Positions 7,679-16,838 of a DNA stretch of 64,000 nt are shown here, one piece after another. Numbering within the stretch: position 1 is the first letter of the stretch; each line of letters starts with the position of its first letter. The notes under the pieces are model-generated. The model searched no databases. It was not told where the DNA came from and worked only from the letters and a program-made list of their open reading frames with translations. The position numbers were made by a program, and so were the translations under genes. The stretch comes from JAYSFC01 sp041913505 (GTDB lineage Bacteria; Pseudomonadota; Gammaproteobacteria; Burkholderiales; Burkholderiaceae_C). The DNA lies in NCBI GenBank assembly GCA_041913505.1, contig JAYSFC010000001.1, forward strand, positions 21,011-85,010, given 5' to 3'.

Positions 7679-8491
7679 ATGCTCCCCATCGTCTTCTCGC
7701 ACGCCAACAGCTTTCCCGCGGGCACCTATCGGATGCTGTTCGGGGAACTGGGGCGGCGCGGCTTCGATGTCTCGGCCGTGGACCGCTTCGGGCACGATCC
7801 CCGCTACCCCGTCACCAACAACTGGCCGCACCTCGTGCAGCAGTTGGCCGACTTCGCCCTCGAGCGCGTGCGCCGCGAGGGTGCGCCGGTGTTCCTTGTG
7901 GGCCATTCGCTCGGCGGCTTCCTGAGCGTGATGACCGCCGCGCTGCACCACCGGCTCGCGCGCGGCGTGCTGCTCATCGATTCGCCACTCATCGGCGGCT
8001 GGCGCGCCAATACACTCGGCGTGGCCAAGCAGACGCAGGTGGTGGGCTCGATCTCTCCGGGGCGCATCAGCCGCCAGCGCCGCAACAGTTGGGCCAGCAA
8101 TGCCGAAGCGATCGATCATTTCCGCCGCAAGAAAGCCTTTGCGCGCTGGCACCCGCAGGTGCTGCAGGACTATATCGAGCACGGCCTGGCGGACCAGGAC
8201 GGCCAGCGCGTGCTGGCATTCGACCGCGGCGTGGAAACCGCCATCTACAACACCCTGCCCCATAACCTTGCCAGCCTGCTGCGCAGCCATCCGCTGCGCT
8301 GCCCCGTGGCCTTCATCGGTGGGCGCGCATCGACCGAGATGCGGCAGGTGGGCATGGCGATGACACAGCGCATCACACAGGGGCGCACCATGGTCCTGGA
8401 CGGCAGCCACCTGTTCCCCATGGAGCAGCCCGTGGCCACGGCGGCGGCCATCGAGGCTTCGCTGCTGAACCTGGCGTCAGTCGCAGGCTAG
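7679..8491 (+). CDS. Alpha/beta hydrolase
   Basis: A 270-residue cytoplasmic protein with the alpha/beta-hydrolase fold. It has an oxyanion-hole region near the start (IVFSHANSFPAGTY), the nucleophile elbow GHSLGG with Ser77, and a C-terminal catalytic His in LDGSHLFPMEQP. The likely acid residue is in the strand before it (VAFIGGRASTE region), but I cannot fix which residue serves. The substrate is unknown; relatives include esterases and C-C bond hydrolases. The ATG at 7679 lies 46 bases after the Anbu gene, so the two may share a transcript. Reading frames further upstream overlap Anbu and are ignored. Confidence 0.85.
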   Translation: MLPIVFSHANSFPAGTYRMLFGELGRRGFDVSAVDRFGHDPRYPVTNNWPHLVQQLADFALERVRREGAPVFLVGHSLGGFLSVMTAALHHRLARGVLLIDSPLIGGWRANTLGVAKQTQVVGSISPGRISRQRRNSWASNAEAIDHFRRKKAFARWHPQVLQDYIEHGLADQDGQRVLAFDRGVETAIYNTLPHNLASLLRSHPLRCPVAFIGGRASTEMRQVGMAMTQRITQGRTMVLDGSHLFPMEQPVATAAAIEASLLNLASVAG

Positions 8492-8593
8492 GGCCTGCCG
8501 CCCCGGGCGGGCGGCCCGGTGGCAAAAAGGATGCGTGAATTTCACACGCACCCATTACACTGGTTCGTTACAAAACGATACGCCCCCCTGGCC

Positions 8594-10015
8594 ATGACCC
8601 CGCCCACCGCCGCTCCAGCCCATCCGCTGCAGGACCTGCGGCGCCATGCCGACCCCCTGGGCGACCGCACCATCGCGGCGATCGTGGGCGACTGGCCTGC
8701 GCACGGCTGGCCCGGCGACGACGCCCCGCAATGGAAGCGCATCGCCGAGGTGAGCCGCCTGTTCGACGAATGGACGGACAACGCCAGCCTCGCCCACTGG
8801 CGTGCACCGAGCGCGGTGCTCGGCGAAGAGGCCGCCCAGGCCCTGACCGATTACGTGCGGCAGGCCCAGGTGCTGCCGCCCTGGGCCGACCTGTCCAAGA
8901 TCCAGCGTGCCGAGCGCCTGTTCATGGACCACGGCGCACTCTCGTGCATCCTGCTGTTCTGCTCCAGCCTGCCTGAATGCTATGTGCTGCCCGACCTCGC
9001 GGACGTGCTGCACACGGCGGGCCAGCTCGAACAGCACACCGAGTACCGCATCCGCTCCACGGCGGCGATGATTTTTCCGGTCATGATGCGCGGCGGACTG
9101 GAGGCACCGCGCGGCGCTGGCATTGCGCAGACCCTCAAGGTGCGGCTCATCCACTCGACCATCCGCAACCTCATCCTGCGCGGCGCGCCGCCCGAGGCGC
9201 TGCAGGCCCGCCCCAGGGAACTGCCTCCGCTGGCCCTGACTGCCGCCAAGCCCACGCTCTACCAGACCCTGTTCGCGCGCGGCTGGGATGTGGCCGACAG
9301 CGGCCTGCCCTGCAACCAGGAGGAGCAGGCCTATACGCTGCTCACGTTCAGCTATGTGTTCCTGCGCAGCCTGCGGCGGCTGGGCATCGGCCTGCCCCGG
9401 GCTGACGAGGAGGCCTATTTGCACGCCTGGAACGTGGTCGGCCATGTGCTCGGCATCAAGCGCACGTTGATGGCCGACACCATGGAGCAAGCGGCCGCGC
9501 TGTTCGCGCGCATGCAGGCGCAGGGCCGCGCCGAGTCCATCGCCCCCGACCCGCGGCCCGATCTCGGCGCCGCGCTCATGCAGACCATGGCCAAGGCGAT
9601 TCCCTGGCCCGTGGTCAAGCCCATCCCCGTGCCGCTCACGCGCTACCTTTGCGGGCGCGAAACAGCGCGCAACCTGGGGCTCGACCGCCGCGTGCCGCTG
9701 GTCTCGTCCGCGCTGTTCTGGACGGTGCTGCTGCTGGCCCGTGGCATCGACACCGCCGTGCGCTGGGTGTTCCCGCGCTTCTCGCTCTCGCGCACGCTCA
9801 CGCGGGTGCTGGGCTACCACTTCATGAGCCGCGTGCTCATGAGCCAGACCCGCCCGCTGCAACTGCCCGAGGGCTTGCTCAACCAGGTGGACGCCGTGGT
9901 CAACGGCTGGAGCGACGACCCCGCGGCCCCCGCCTGGCTCAACCGGATCGAGGACCGGCTGACCACCCCGGGCAGCTGGAGCGCCGGCCTGGCCCAGGCC
10001 AGCAACCGCCCCTGA
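8594..10015 (+). CDS. DUF2236 / MpaB-family oxygenase-like protein
   Basis: The 473-residue product resembles the DUF2236 family, which includes the b-type cytochrome latex-clearing protein Lcp and fungal MpaB. Supporting stretches are IQRAERLFMDHGALSCILLF (alpha-helical core), the RLIHSTIRNLIL helix with a conserved Arg-x-x-His-Ser, and EEAYLHAWNVVGHVLGI with His residues that could serve as haem ligands. No signal peptide is seen; a hydrophobic helix near residues 375-395 (SALFWTVLLLARGI) may touch the membrane. The ATG at 8594 is preferred. In-frame starts at 8519 (GTG) and 8531 (ATG) would add 21-25 residues that look like promoter sequence, not protein. The substrate is unknown, and oxygenase activity is inferred from the family only. 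Confidence 0.75.
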   Translation: MTPPTAAPAHPLQDLRRHADPLGDRTIAAIVGDWPAHGWPGDDAPQWKRIAEVSRLFDEWTDNASLAHWRAPSAVLGEEAAQALTDYVRQAQVLPPWADLSKIQRAERLFMDHGALSCILLFCSSLPECYVLPDLADVLHTAGQLEQHTEYRIRSTAAMIFPVMMRGGLEAPRGAGIAQTLKVRLIHSTIRNLILRGAPPEALQARPRELPPLALTAAKPTLYQTLFARGWDVADSGLPCNQEEQAYTLLTFSYVFLRSLRRLGIGLPRADEEAYLHAWNVVGHVLGIKRTLMADTMEQAAALFARMQAQGRAESIAPDPRPDLGAALMQTMAKAIPWPVVKPIPVPLTRYLCGRETARNLGLDRRVPLVSSALFWTVLLLARGIDTAVRWVFPRFSLSRTLTRVLGYHFMSRVLMSQTRPLQLPEGLLNQVDAVVNGWSDDPAAPAWLNRIEDRLTTPGSWSAGLAQASNRP

Positions 10016-10034
10016 CACACGCCGCCGCACGCCG

Positions 10035-11837
10035 ATGGACCTGCTCCGCGCTCTCCTGGCACAAGTGCGTCATTGGCGCGCGGGGGGAAGTGCGCGCGCC
10101 GGGGTGCGCGCCCTGTGGCTGCTGTGCTTGCTGACTGGGCCGGCGGCCGTCCACGCGCAACCCACGCTTTTGCTCCAGCCCGGCAGCCAGGTGCTCGGCG
10201 CCTGGCCAGCCATCACGATCCAGACCGACGCCACGTTCCAGCTCGGCGTGCAGGACATGCTCGGGCGGCTGGAGCGATTCGAGGCACCCGCCAATCGCAA
10301 CGGGTCACTGGGTGTACACAGCCAGCATGCGGTATGGCTGCGCCTTCCGCTGGAGGTGCCCCAGCCGCCAGACAGCCCCTGGATCGTCAACATAGGCTAC
10401 AGCACCTTGCAGGAGGTGGATATCTACCTCACCCGCGAGGGCCAAGTACTGCAGCAGGCCCTGCTGGGCTTTGCCCGGCCGCCGGGCAAAGCCACGCTGG
10501 CGAGCCGCACACCCGCCCTGGTGCTGAACCTGCAGGCCGGGCAGCGCTACGACGTGCTGATCCGCGTACACACCCAGGGGCCGATGATCCTGCCCATCAC
10601 CGTGAGCGAGATGCCCCATGGACTGTACCGGGCACTGCGCGAGCAGATGCTGCAAGGCCTGCTCACCGGGCTGGCCTTCTGCCTGCTGGTGTACAGCCTG
10701 ATCCAGTGGGCGAGCCAGCGCGAGCGGCTGTTTGCGTACTACGCGCTGGTCGTGCTGGGCAGCACGGGCTTTTCCATCCAGTTCTTCGGCATCGGCGCAC
10801 AATTCCTGTGGCCGGGCAATCAGTGGATGGCGGCCCATACGGGCATCGCGTCGGGGCTGCTGGCCCTCACAGGCTCGTTCCTGTTCCTGAACTACACCCT
10901 GGCGGGGCCGTCCACGTCAGGGCGCTACCAGCGGGTGATGCATGCCGGCGCCGCCGTCACCATGCTCGTGTGCCTGGCCTATCTGGCCGACGTCCTGGCG
11001 CCGCGCGGTGCCACCGCGTTCATGAGCCTGGTGGGCCCGCTGCCGTCGATCCTCAGCATTCCCATGGCCCTGCGCCGGGTGCGCGAGAGAGACCCGATCG
11101 GCACCACGCTGCTGTTCGCGTGGCTGGCCTACGGCATCGCGGCGGCCGTGATGGTGTGCCTGGTCCAGGGCTGGGTGCCAGCGAACTTCTGGACCATGCA
11201 CTCATTCCAGATCGGCGCCACCATCGACATGCTGCTGTTCATGCGCGTGCTGGGCCTGCGCGCCAGGGCGCTGCACCTGGCTGCGCTCGACGCACACCGC
11301 GAGCGCGACGCATTGCATTCGCTCGCGCACACCGACCCGCTGACGGGCCTGCCCAACCGCCGCGGCCTGCACGTGGCGCTGTCCAGCAACCTGCTGCGCT
11401 GCGGCCCGCACCACCTCGTGGCGGTCTACATGCTCGACCTCGACGGCTTCAAGCCCGTCAACGACCAGTACGGCCACGACGTGGGCGATGAACTGCTGAT
11501 CGCCGTCACGCGGCGCCTGCGCGGCCATGTGCGCGAGTCGGATGTGGTGGCCCGCCTGGGCGGTGATGAATTCGTGGTCATGACCCACCACCTGAGCGAG
11601 CCCGAGCAGGCGCACGACCTGGGCATGAAGCTGCTCAACGCGTTCGACGCACCCTTCGCGCTGGGCGAGCTGCAGATCCGCGTGGGCCTGACCATCGGCT
11701 ACGCCATCGCGCCCCACGACAGCAGCGACGCCGTCGGGCTGCTCAAGCTCGCCGATGCCGCCATGTACAGCGGCAAGCAGGCCGGCAAGTTCTGCCTGCG
11801 GCGCAACATGGGCGACCTCGCGCTGTCGTCTTCGTGA
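10035..11837 (+). CDS. Membrane diguanylate cyclase with 7TMR-DISM sensor
   Basis: A probable c-di-GMP synthase at the inner membrane. A signal peptide (~residues 20-42, ending VHAQ) precedes a periplasmic 7TMR-DISM extracellular domain (~45-190). Seven transmembrane helices (~205-400, beginning MLQGLLTGLAFCLLVYSL) follow, then a short coiled linker and a GGDEF domain (~435-590). The active-site motif LGGDEF is intact (GGDEF at 509-513). No clear RxxD inhibitory site is obvious in the expected position. The sensed ligand is unknown; DISM domains often bind carbohydrates. It stands alone between the DUF2236 gene (19 bases upstream) and the convergent uppP. Confidence 0.9.
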   Translation: MDLLRALLAQVRHWRAGGSARAGVRALWLLCLLTGPAAVHAQPTLLLQPGSQVLGAWPAITIQTDATFQLGVQDMLGRLERFEAPANRNGSLGVHSQHAVWLRLPLEVPQPPDSPWIVNIGYSTLQEVDIYLTREGQVLQQALLGFARPPGKATLASRTPALVLNLQAGQRYDVLIRVHTQGPMILPITVSEMPHGLYRALREQMLQGLLTGLAFCLLVYSLIQWASQRERLFAYYALVVLGSTGFSIQFFGIGAQFLWPGNQWMAAHTGIASGLLALTGSFLFLNYTLAGPSTSGRYQRVMHAGAAVTMLVCLAYLADVLAPRGATAFMSLVGPLPSILSIPMALRRVRERDPIGTTLLFAWLAYGIAAAVMVCLVQGWVPANFWTMHSFQIGATIDMLLFMRVLGLRARALHLAALDAHRERDALHSLAHTDPLTGLPNRRGLHVALSSNLLRCGPHHLVAVYMLDLDGFKPVNDQYGHDVGDELLIAVTRRLRGHVRESDVVARLGGDEFVVMTHHLSEPEQAHDLGMKLLNAFDAPFALGELQIRVGLTIGYAIAPHDSSDAVGLLKLADAAMYSGKQAGKFCLRRNMGDLALSSS

Positions 11838-11856
11838 GGCCGCCCCGGGGGAAGCC

Positions 11857-12684
11857 TCAGTCGCCGCTCCAGCCCACGAGCCCCATCCAGGCCGTCAGCA
11901 GCACCAGCACGCCGAAGGCGATGCGGTAGTAGGCAAATGGCACGAAGCTGTGCGTGCTGATATAGCGCAGCAGCCAGCGCACGCAGAGCCAGGCGCTGAT
12001 GAACGAAAACACCAGCCCCGTGGCAAACAGCGGAACATCGGCCACGGACAGCAGCGCACGTTCCTTGTAGAGGCTGTACACGCCCGCGCCGATCAGCGTG
12101 GGAATGGCGAGGAAGAACGAGAAATCGGTGGCGGCCTTGCGCGACAAGCCCAGCAGCATGCCGCCGATGATGGTGGCGCCGCTGCGGCTGGTGCCGGGGA
12201 TCATGGCAAGGCACTGCACCAGGCCCACCTTGAGGGCATCCAGCGCGCTCATGTCATCCACGCTGTGCACGCGCGTCGCGCTCACCGGGCGGCGCTCGGC
12301 CCACAGGATGATGAAGCCCCCCAGAATGAAGGTGCTGGCCACCACCACCGGCGTGAACAGGTGCTCCTTGATCGCCTTGCCCGCCAGCAGCCCCAGCACC
12401 ACCGCGGGGAAGAAGCCGATCAGCACATTGAGCGCAAACCGCTGCGCCTGGCGCTCGCTGGGCAGCGCCACCAGCGTGGCGCGGATCTTTTGCCAGTACA
12501 CCAGGATGACCGCGAAGATGGCCCCCGTCTGGATGGCAATGTCGAAAACCTTGGCCTTGGCATCGTCAAACCCCAGCAGCGAGCCTGCAAGGATGAGGTG
12601 GCCGGTGGAGGAAATGGGAAGAAATTCGGTCAACCCCTCGACCACGCCCATGATGGCGGCCTTGACCAGCAAAACGATATCCAC
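11857..12684 (-). CDS. uppP: Undecaprenyl-diphosphatase UppP (BacA)
   Basis: An integral membrane phosphatase that regenerates undecaprenyl phosphate, the lipid carrier for peptidoglycan and other envelope polymers; extra copies give bacitracin resistance. The two family signatures are intact: the E-rich motif with Glu16, Glu20 and PISSTGH (23-29), and the PGTSRSG motif (163-169). Length (275 residues) and eight or so membrane helices are normal. Translation appears to start at a GTG (12684) behind an AGAAGGAC ribosome-binding site. It is convergent with the preceding cyclase; only 19 bases separate the two stops. Confidence 0.96.
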   Translation of the reverse strand: MDIVLLVKAAIMGVVEGLTEFLPISSTGHLILAGSLLGFDDAKAKVFDIAIQTGAIFAVILVYWQKIRATLVALPSERQAQRFALNVLIGFFPAVVLGLLAGKAIKEHLFTPVVVASTFILGGFIILWAERRPVSATRVHSVDDMSALDALKVGLVQCLAMIPGTSRSGATIIGGMLLGLSRKAATDFSFFLAIPTLIGAGVYSLYKERALLSVADVPLFATGLVFSFISAWLCVRWLLRYISTHSFVPFAYYRIAFGVLVLLTAWMGLVGWSGD

Positions 12685-12890
12685 GCGTCTGTCCTTCTGA
12701 GCCGGGCCCGATCAGCCCGCAACGGCGGCGATTATCCCCCTGCTCCGGCTGCCATTCGCGCACCGTTCGCGGCATTTCACGGCGCATTCCGGCGTTTCGT
12801 CGCCTCCCGCTCGCTTATGCATGACGCCCTCGGCACAGTTCGCTCCAACGAACGACGCCTCTTGTGCACCGTTTCACGCCGGAGCCCCTC

Positions 12891-13301
12891 ATGCAACCCA
12901 CCCCCGCCATCGCCATCCACATGACCGCCGCCCTGGCCGCCGTGGCCCTGGGCCCTATCGCCCTCTGGGCGCGGCTGGGACCCAGCCAGCGCCCCCGCAT
13001 GCACCGCGCCGCCGGCTACGCCTGGGTCACGCTGATGGTGATCACCGCCGTCTCCGCCCTGTTCATCCACAGCGAGCTCGGCCCCCAGTTCGCAGGGTTC
13101 GGTCCCATCCACCTGTTCATCCCGGTCACGCTGGGAATGCTGACCCTGTCCTTCTACTTCCTGCTGCGCGGCAACGTGCAAGGACACCGCAAGACCATGC
13201 AACGCACTTACTTCGGCGCCTGCGTGCTGGCGGGCGCGTTCGCCCTGGCGCCCGGCCGCCTGATGGGCCACTGGCTGTGGAGCCAGCTGGGTCTGATCTG
13301 A
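12891..13301 (+). CDS. DUF2306-type small membrane protein
   Basis: A 136-residue protein with four predicted membrane helices, beginning MQPTPAIAIHMTAALAAVAL. The motif MHRAAGYAWVTLM and the GPIHLFIPVTLG helix with conserved His match the DUF2306 family of unknown function. The start is the ATG at 12891, with GGAG seven bases before it; an upstream GTG at 12864 would add nine residues. It opens a same-strand series of small membrane proteins leading to the LytS/LytTR pair, though a 63-base gap separates it from the next gene. Confidence 0.75.
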   Translation: MQPTPAIAIHMTAALAAVALGPIALWARLGPSQRPRMHRAAGYAWVTLMVITAVSALFIHSELGPQFAGFGPIHLFIPVTLGMLTLSFYFLLRGNVQGHRKTMQRTYFGACVLAGAFALAPGRLMGHWLWSQLGLI

Positions 13302-13364
13302 ATCCCGCTTTTCATTTTTCTTTCCTCCTCCACCGTTGCGCCCCCTTCACTCAGGAGCCCTCCC

Positions 13365-13949
13365 ATGATGCTCGTCGATCTTCTCAGCCAGCACCCTCAA
13401 GCCTTGGGAGCCATCGTGCGCTCTACGCCCAGCGGGGTGTGGGGCCTGCTGGCAGGGCTGGTGGCACTGGGCGCCTCCCAGATGCGGGAGCGCACCGCTT
13501 CCCGCCTGCGGGTTCTTGCCATGCCTGCGGCCATGACGGCGTTTTCCGCTTACGGCGTGATGTCGGCCTTTGGCGGCGCAGGCAACGCCGCCTGGGCCGT
13601 GGGCTGCTGGGCGGCCGCAGCCGTACTGGCGGCCTGTCTGCTGGTGGCGATTGCCCCCCGAGCCCCGCAGCACACCCGCTTTGATGCCGCCAGTGGCCAG
13701 CTCCACCTGCCCGCCAGCGTGGCCCCCCTGCTGCTGATCCTGGCCGTGTTCCTGACCAAGTACGCCGTGGGCATTGAGCTGGCCCTGCGCCCGCAAGCAG
13801 CCTCCAGCCTGGGCTTCACGCTGCCCGTCTGCCTGATGTACGGCCTGTTCAACGGCCTGTTTGTCGCACGCGCCCTGCGCCTGCAGCTGCTGGCCCAGAG
13901 CACGCCCACCGCAGCGCCGATGGCCGCACCCGCCATGTCACTGCAGTAG
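13365..13949 (+). CDS. Hypothetical membrane protein (DUF6622-like)
   Basis: A 194-residue protein with about six hydrophobic helices (for example SGVWGLLAGLVALGAS, WAVGCWAAAAVLAACLLVAI, and LPVCLMYGLFNGLFVARALR) and a flexible Ala/Pro C-terminus. It begins with tandem ATGs behind a CAGGAG site. The pattern, with TKYAVGIELALRP before the last loop, resembles a family I know only as DUF6622; no function is established. It lies between the DUF2306 gene and the first 2TM gene and may share their transcript. Confidence 0.65.
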   Translation: MMLVDLLSQHPQALGAIVRSTPSGVWGLLAGLVALGASQMRERTASRLRVLAMPAAMTAFSAYGVMSAFGGAGNAAWAVGCWAAAAVLAACLLVAIAPRAPQHTRFDAASGQLHLPASVAPLLLILAVFLTKYAVGIELALRPQAASSLGFTLPVCLMYGLFNGLFVARALRLQLLAQSTPTAAPMAAPAMSLQ

Positions 13950-14000
13950 ATCACCAACCTCTGCCTCCACCAGCCGTTCCCTCAATTCCGGAGCCACACC

Positions 14001-14309
14001 ATGACGCACGATCACTACGCTATTCCTGAATCCATCGCCCCCATCGAGCGCCTGGCCCGCCGCCGTGCCAGCGCCAAGCTGGGCTGGTACATGCATGCGG
14101 GCGTTTTCCTGGGCATCAACGTGCTGCTGTGGCTGCTCTCCTCCGTCGCCGGCAAACCCTGGGCCCTGTTCCCTACCCTGGGTTGGGGCCTGGGCTTGGC
14201 CCTCCATGGCCTGGTGGTGTTTGCCTGCACCGGCGGCTGGTACGAGCAACTGCTGCAGGCCGAGCGCAATCGCCTGGCATCACGCAACGCCTCTTCCACC
14301 ACGCCCTGA
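14001..14309 (+). CDS. 2TM-domain protein (first copy)
   Basis: A 102-residue protein with the 2TM domain: a basic helix (RLARRRASAKLGWYMHAG), a first membrane helix, a PWALFPTLGWGLGLALHG turn and second helix, and a short charged tail. It is clearly paralogous to the 98-residue protein at 15442-15738; both share AKLGWY-x-HA, LGWGLGL and LHG. In other bacteria this domain is found fused to histidine kinases or encoded beside them, so a role in membrane signalling is plausible. GGAG precedes the ATG. Confidence 0.8.
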   Translation: MTHDHYAIPESIAPIERLARRRASAKLGWYMHAGVFLGINVLLWLLSSVAGKPWALFPTLGWGLGLALHGLVVFACTGGWYEQLLQAERNRLASRNASSTTP

Positions 14310-14316
14310 GGCCGCC

Positions 14317-15366
14317 ATGTTCGCAATCCCCCAGAAAATCCTGCGCATTGCCGCTGTCGCGGCCTGCATGGGCGCCAGCATGGGCAGCGCCTGGGCCGGC
14401 ACCGGCCTGGCCACCCTGCCCGGCCGCGAAGGCGATGGACCGGTGACGGTGTTCTATCCCACCCAGGCGGCTGACCAGCCCGTGCGGCGCGGCCCCTTCA
14501 CGCTGTCGTTAGCCGTGGATGCAGCGCCAGAGCACGGCAACGGCAGGCTGGTGGTGATCTCCCACGGCTCTGGCGGCGGGCCCTGGGTGCATGTGGACCT
14601 GGCAACGGCCCTGGTGCAGGCTGGCTTTGTGGTGGCCATGCCGGAACACCGGGGTGACAACAGCCACGACAGCACCGAGCAAGGACCTGAAAGCTGGAAG
14701 CGGCGCCCGGCCGAAGTCTCCCGCGCCATTGACGCCGTGGGCGCATCGCCCCAGTTTGCGCCACTGCTCACGCTGGACCGGGTGGGCGTGGCTGGCCAGT
14801 CCGCCGGCGGCCACACGGCCCTGAGTCTGGCCGGAGGCGTCTGGTCTCCCGCCCGCTTTCTGGCCCATTGCGAGGCCCATCTGGCCGAGGACTTCCCCGC
14901 CTGCGTCGGCACCTATACACGCCTGACCGGTGGCTGGCTGGACGGCCTGAAGAGGGCCATCGCAATGGGCGTGCTGCGCCAGCGCTTCAACGACCCCGAG
15001 CCGGTTCAGTACCGCGACCCGCGCATTGCGGTGGCCGTGGCGGGCGTTCCTGCAGCAGCCGACTTTGACCTGGATTCCCTGCGCCAGCCCCGCATTCCGC
15101 TGGGCCTGGTCACGGCAGGCCAGGATGTCTGGCTCACGCCCCGCTGGCATGGTGAAGCCGTGGCCGCAGCCTGCACGCCCTGCGAGCGCATCGCCCACCT
15201 GCCGGAGGCGGGCCATAACGTGATGCTGTCCCCCCTGCCGCCCATGGAGCTGCTGGGCGCCACAGAGCGCGGCCTGCTGTCGGACCCGCCCGGCTTCGAC
15301 CGCACCCGCCTGCCTGCGCTGGACCAGCGCATCGTGGCCTTCCTCGCGCGGCACCTGCTTCCTTAG
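14317..15366 (+). CDS. Secreted alpha/beta hydrolase (dienelactone-hydrolase-like)
   Basis: A 349-residue protein with a cleavable signal peptide (~residues 1-28, ending AWAG). The hydrolase core has an HGSGGGP oxyanion loop (around residue 79), the nucleophile elbow GQSAGGHTAL, an acid in VTAGQDVWLTP and a His in PEAGHNVMLSP. This layout matches predicted periplasmic dienelactone hydrolases and PAF-acetylhydrolase-like lipases. A cysteine pair in ACTPCERI could form a disulfide, consistent with export. It starts 7 bases after the first 2TM gene and sits between the two 2TM paralogues, suggesting co-transcription. Substrate unknown. Confidence 0.82.
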   Translation: MFAIPQKILRIAAVAACMGASMGSAWAGTGLATLPGREGDGPVTVFYPTQAADQPVRRGPFTLSLAVDAAPEHGNGRLVVISHGSGGGPWVHVDLATALVQAGFVVAMPEHRGDNSHDSTEQGPESWKRRPAEVSRAIDAVGASPQFAPLLTLDRVGVAGQSAGGHTALSLAGGVWSPARFLAHCEAHLAEDFPACVGTYTRLTGGWLDGLKRAIAMGVLRQRFNDPEPVQYRDPRIAVAVAGVPAAADFDLDSLRQPRIPLGLVTAGQDVWLTPRWHGEAVAAACTPCERIAHLPEAGHNVMLSPLPPMELLGATERGLLSDPPGFDRTRLPALDQRIVAFLARHLLP

Positions 15367-15441
15367 CAGCGGCCCCCAGCACCCCAACGCCGGGACCTAG
15401 AATCTTTGCAGTCTCGGCTCACCCCCGCCCAAACCCACACC

Positions 15442-15738
15442 ATGCCCCTACCTCTGCCCCCCGAAGCACTGGACGCTCTGGCCCGCAAACGCGCCAACGC
15501 CAAACTGGGCTGGTACACGCATGCGGTGGTGTACGTGCTGGTCAATGCCGCGGTGTTTGCCATGTCCCGCTACGCCTTCGGCACCCGCCCCTGGTCGGTG
15601 TACCCCCTGCTGGGCTGGGGACTGGGCCTGGTGCTGCATGGCATCTCGGTGTTCCTGCTGGGCAGCGGCAGCGGGCTGCGCGAACGCATGATCCAGCGTG
15701 AGCGCGAGGCCCTGCAGCGCCGCCAGGAGCGCCCATGA
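15442..15738 (+). CDS. 2TM-domain protein (second copy), co-translated with the kinase
   Basis: A 98-residue 2TM protein: a basic helix ARKRANAKLGWYTHAVVY, two membrane segments joined by RPWSVYPLLGWGLGL, and a charged tail RERMIQREREALQRRQERP. Its stop codon overlaps the start of the LytS-type kinase gene (ATGA), so the two are translationally coupled. The ATG at 15442 is chosen; an upstream TTG at 15406 would add 12 residues without membrane or domain character. A structural or sensory partnership with the kinase is inferred from the coupling. Confidence 0.8.
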   Translation: MPLPLPPEALDALARKRANAKLGWYTHAVVYVLVNAAVFAMSRYAFGTRPWSVYPLLGWGLGLVLHGISVFLLGSGSGLRERMIQREREALQRRQERP

Positions 15739-16838
15739 CGCCACGGCGTCGCGTGGACTGGATCGGCAAGTTGCGGCACCTGCTGCAGGTGCTGGCCTTC
15801 ACCCTGGCCGTAGCGACCATCCAGGTCGCCTTCATGCCCGACAAGCCCTATGGGCCGCCCGTGGTCTATTCGGTGCTGATCGGCCTGTTCACCTGGATCG
15901 TCATCGACCTGGGCCAGGAACTGATTCCCTCCGCCGCCGAAACCGGCTGGCCCCAGGGCTGGCAAGGGCTGGCACTGGTGGCCACGGGCATTGCCGTGGG
16001 CTACGTGGTAGGCACCTGGCTGGCCGGCTTGCTGTGCGCCCACTACTTTCACTTTTATCCGGCGGGCAGCGTCGCATCCGCCGCGGACCAGCGCACCGCC
16101 ATCCTGATCACCGTGCTGGCAGGCTTGGCGGGCACCTACTATTTCTACACCGTCAATAAATCGGCCTACCTGGAGGGCAAGATGGCCGAAGCCCGCATGC
16201 ACGCCAGCGAAGCCCGGCTGAAGCTGCTCGAAACCCAGCTCGAGCCGCACATGCTGTTCAACACGCTGGCCAACCTGCGCGCGCTCATCGCCACCGACCC
16301 GGCACGCGCGCAGCACATGCTCGACCGCCTCATCGCCTACCTGCGCGCCACGCTGGGCGGCTCGCGCCGCATCGAGCACCCGCTGGCCGACGAGTTCGCG
16401 CGGCTGGCCGACTACCTGGAGCTGATGGCCGTGCGCATGGGCCCGCGCCTGGCCTACGCGCTCGAGCTGCCCGAGGCGCTGCACGGCGCGCTCGTGCCGC
16501 CGCTGCTGCTGCAGCCGTTGGTGGAGAACGCCATCCGCCACGGGCTGGAGCCGCTGGTGGCAGGCGGGCGCATCGACGTGCAGGCACGGCTGCTTCCCGG
16601 CGGCACGCGTGTGCAGCTTTGCGTGCACGACACGGGCGCCGGGCTGGGCGGCATGCACGCCATGGGGGGCACCCGCTTCGGCCTGCCGCAGGTGCGCGAG
16701 CGGCTGGCCACGCTGTACGGCGCGGCGGGCACTCTCGAATTGATAGCTGATAGCGCAGGTGGTGCAAGCGCCATCGTCACTTTTCCTCTCAAAACCGAAC
16801 CCCATGACACCTCCCCGGGCCCTGATCGCCGAGGATGA
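15735..16838 (+). CDS. LytS/AlgZ-type sensor histidine kinase
   Basis: A 367-residue membrane kinase. It has four or so hydrophobic helices in residues 15-140 and a short coiled linker (KMAEARMHASEARLKLLETQ). The PF06580-type phosphoacceptor motif LEPHMLFNTL places the His at 172. A HATPase domain has the N-box PLVENAIRHGL and a G-box DTGAGLGG. It should autophosphorylate and pass phosphate to the LytTR regulator encoded next, overlapping by 35 bases. The stimulus is unknown and there is no extracytoplasmic domain of size. The last ~20 codons run through an AT-richer repeat-like stretch (16737-16790), so the C-terminus may have been altered by repeat insertion. The HATPase core is complete. 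Confidence 0.9.
   Translation: MTPRRRVDWIGKLRHLLQVLAFTLAVATIQVAFMPDKPYGPPVVYSVLIGLFTWIVIDLGQELIPSAAETGWPQGWQGLALVATGIAVGYVVGTWLAGLLCAHYFHFYPAGSVASAADQRTAILITVLAGLAGTYYFYTVNKSAYLEGKMAEARMHASEARLKLLETQLEPHMLFNTLANLRALIATDPARAQHMLDRLIAYLRATLGGSRRIEHPLADEFARLADYLELMAVRMGPRLAYALELPEALHGALVPPLLLQPLVENAIRHGLEPLVAGGRIDVQARLLPGGTRVQLCVHDTGAGLGGMHAMGGTRFGLPQVRERLATLYGAAGTLELIADSAGGASAIVTFPLKTEPHDTSPGPDRRG
16737..16790 (+). repeat. Repeat-like AT-richer stretch at the 3' end of the kinase gene
   Basis: GAATTGATAGCTGATAGCGC, then GGTGGTGCAAGCGCC and CACTTTTCC, has the GATAGC/GCGC/CAAGCGC layout of the dispersed repeats at 34612, 57275 and 59944. It is translated here as LIADSAGGASAIVTF, where a kinase normally has the final strand of the ATP-binding domain. 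Identification is by eye. Confidence 0.4.

Noticed and set aside
8519..8593. Extra 25 N-terminal codons for the DUF2236 gene
   Set aside because: The stretch reads like a promoter region (AT-richer, no ribosome-binding spacing), and the residues have no domain character.
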